Positions 20,857 to 20,907 of a stretch of DNA of 20,907 nucleotides are shown here, in pieces. How positions within the stretch are numbered: the stretch's first letter is position 1; each line of letters starts with the position of its first letter. The stretch is from positions 1 to 20,907 of the IMG/VR virus record IMGVR_UViG_3300044675_003385. One strand, written 5' to 3'. The stretch comes from a virus. The notes under the pieces were generated by a model. That model did not search any database. It saw nothing but the letters and a program-made list of their open reading frames with translations, and was not told where the DNA came from. The position numbers and the translations under genes were made by a program.

Positions 20857-20907
20857 AACTGCTTGTTTTTGACCCTACTCAACTACTGTGATATGTATGT
20901 ATAAAAC
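20857..20907. other. Leader before the terminase genes, right edge
   Basis: 51 bases without a gene. On the minus strand I see no TAnnTTTG box, only an alternating TATACATACATAT stretch and an A-rich leader before the small terminase ATG. A late promoter or packaging site is probably further upstream, outside the window. Confidence 0.5.

Noticed and set aside
1-20907. CRISPR array, insertion sequence, integrase or attachment site
   Set aside because: No spaced direct repeats, terminal inverted repeats, transposase or integrase motifs were seen on either strand.

Overview
The window reads as about 21 kb of a tailed-phage (siphovirus) genome or prophage whose host is probably in the Bacteroidota. 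Every convincing gene lies on the minus strand, so the biological order runs from high to low coordinates. The DNA is AT-rich. Start codons are preceded by A-rich stretches with few Shine-Dalgarno motifs. Two promoters match the Bacteroidota form (TTTG, 19 bp, TAnnTTTG), and several proteins resemble families common in phages of that phylum. No integrase, repressor, replication or host gene is visible, so lifestyle cannot be decided.

Late module, about 20.9 kb down to 3.3 kb: small and large terminase, a 57-residue small gene, an HK97-type portal broken by one in-frame TGA, prohead protease, major capsid protein, a tRNA-like RNA hairpin, a small connector-region protein, gp6-like connector, a beta-rich virion protein, head closure, gp10-like and tail-completion proteins. 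Two tandem tail-tube paralogues follow, one carrying a sugar-binding-like insertion. Next come a tail assembly chaperone pair joined by a textbook -1 frameshift, the tape measure, a tail-hub protein, and a fibre and receptor-binding region.

Lysis module, about 5.3 to 3.3 kb: membrane protein, XhlA-like protein, holin-like protein, DUF5675 protein (endolysin candidate), a 24-residue membrane peptide, an internal terminator, a 39-residue charged peptide and a one-piece spanin. A strong terminator closes the late operon.

Early module, about 3.2 kb down to 1: promoter A drives about eight small uncharacterised genes. Promoter B drives a short gene, a Rad52-like annealing protein and the start of a YqaJ-type exonuclease that runs off the window, together a recombination pair. 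Both promoters carry two GTAWTAC boxes exactly filling the spacer, which suggests control by one shared regulator.

Most neighbours overlap through ATGA or TAATG junctions, so translation is probably coupled across long polycistronic mRNAs. The observations most worth checking are the frameshift element, the tRNA-like minihelix after the capsid gene, the portal nonsense codon, the insertion in the tail-tube paralogue, the paired promoter boxes, and the lysis cassette with its tiny coupled peptides.
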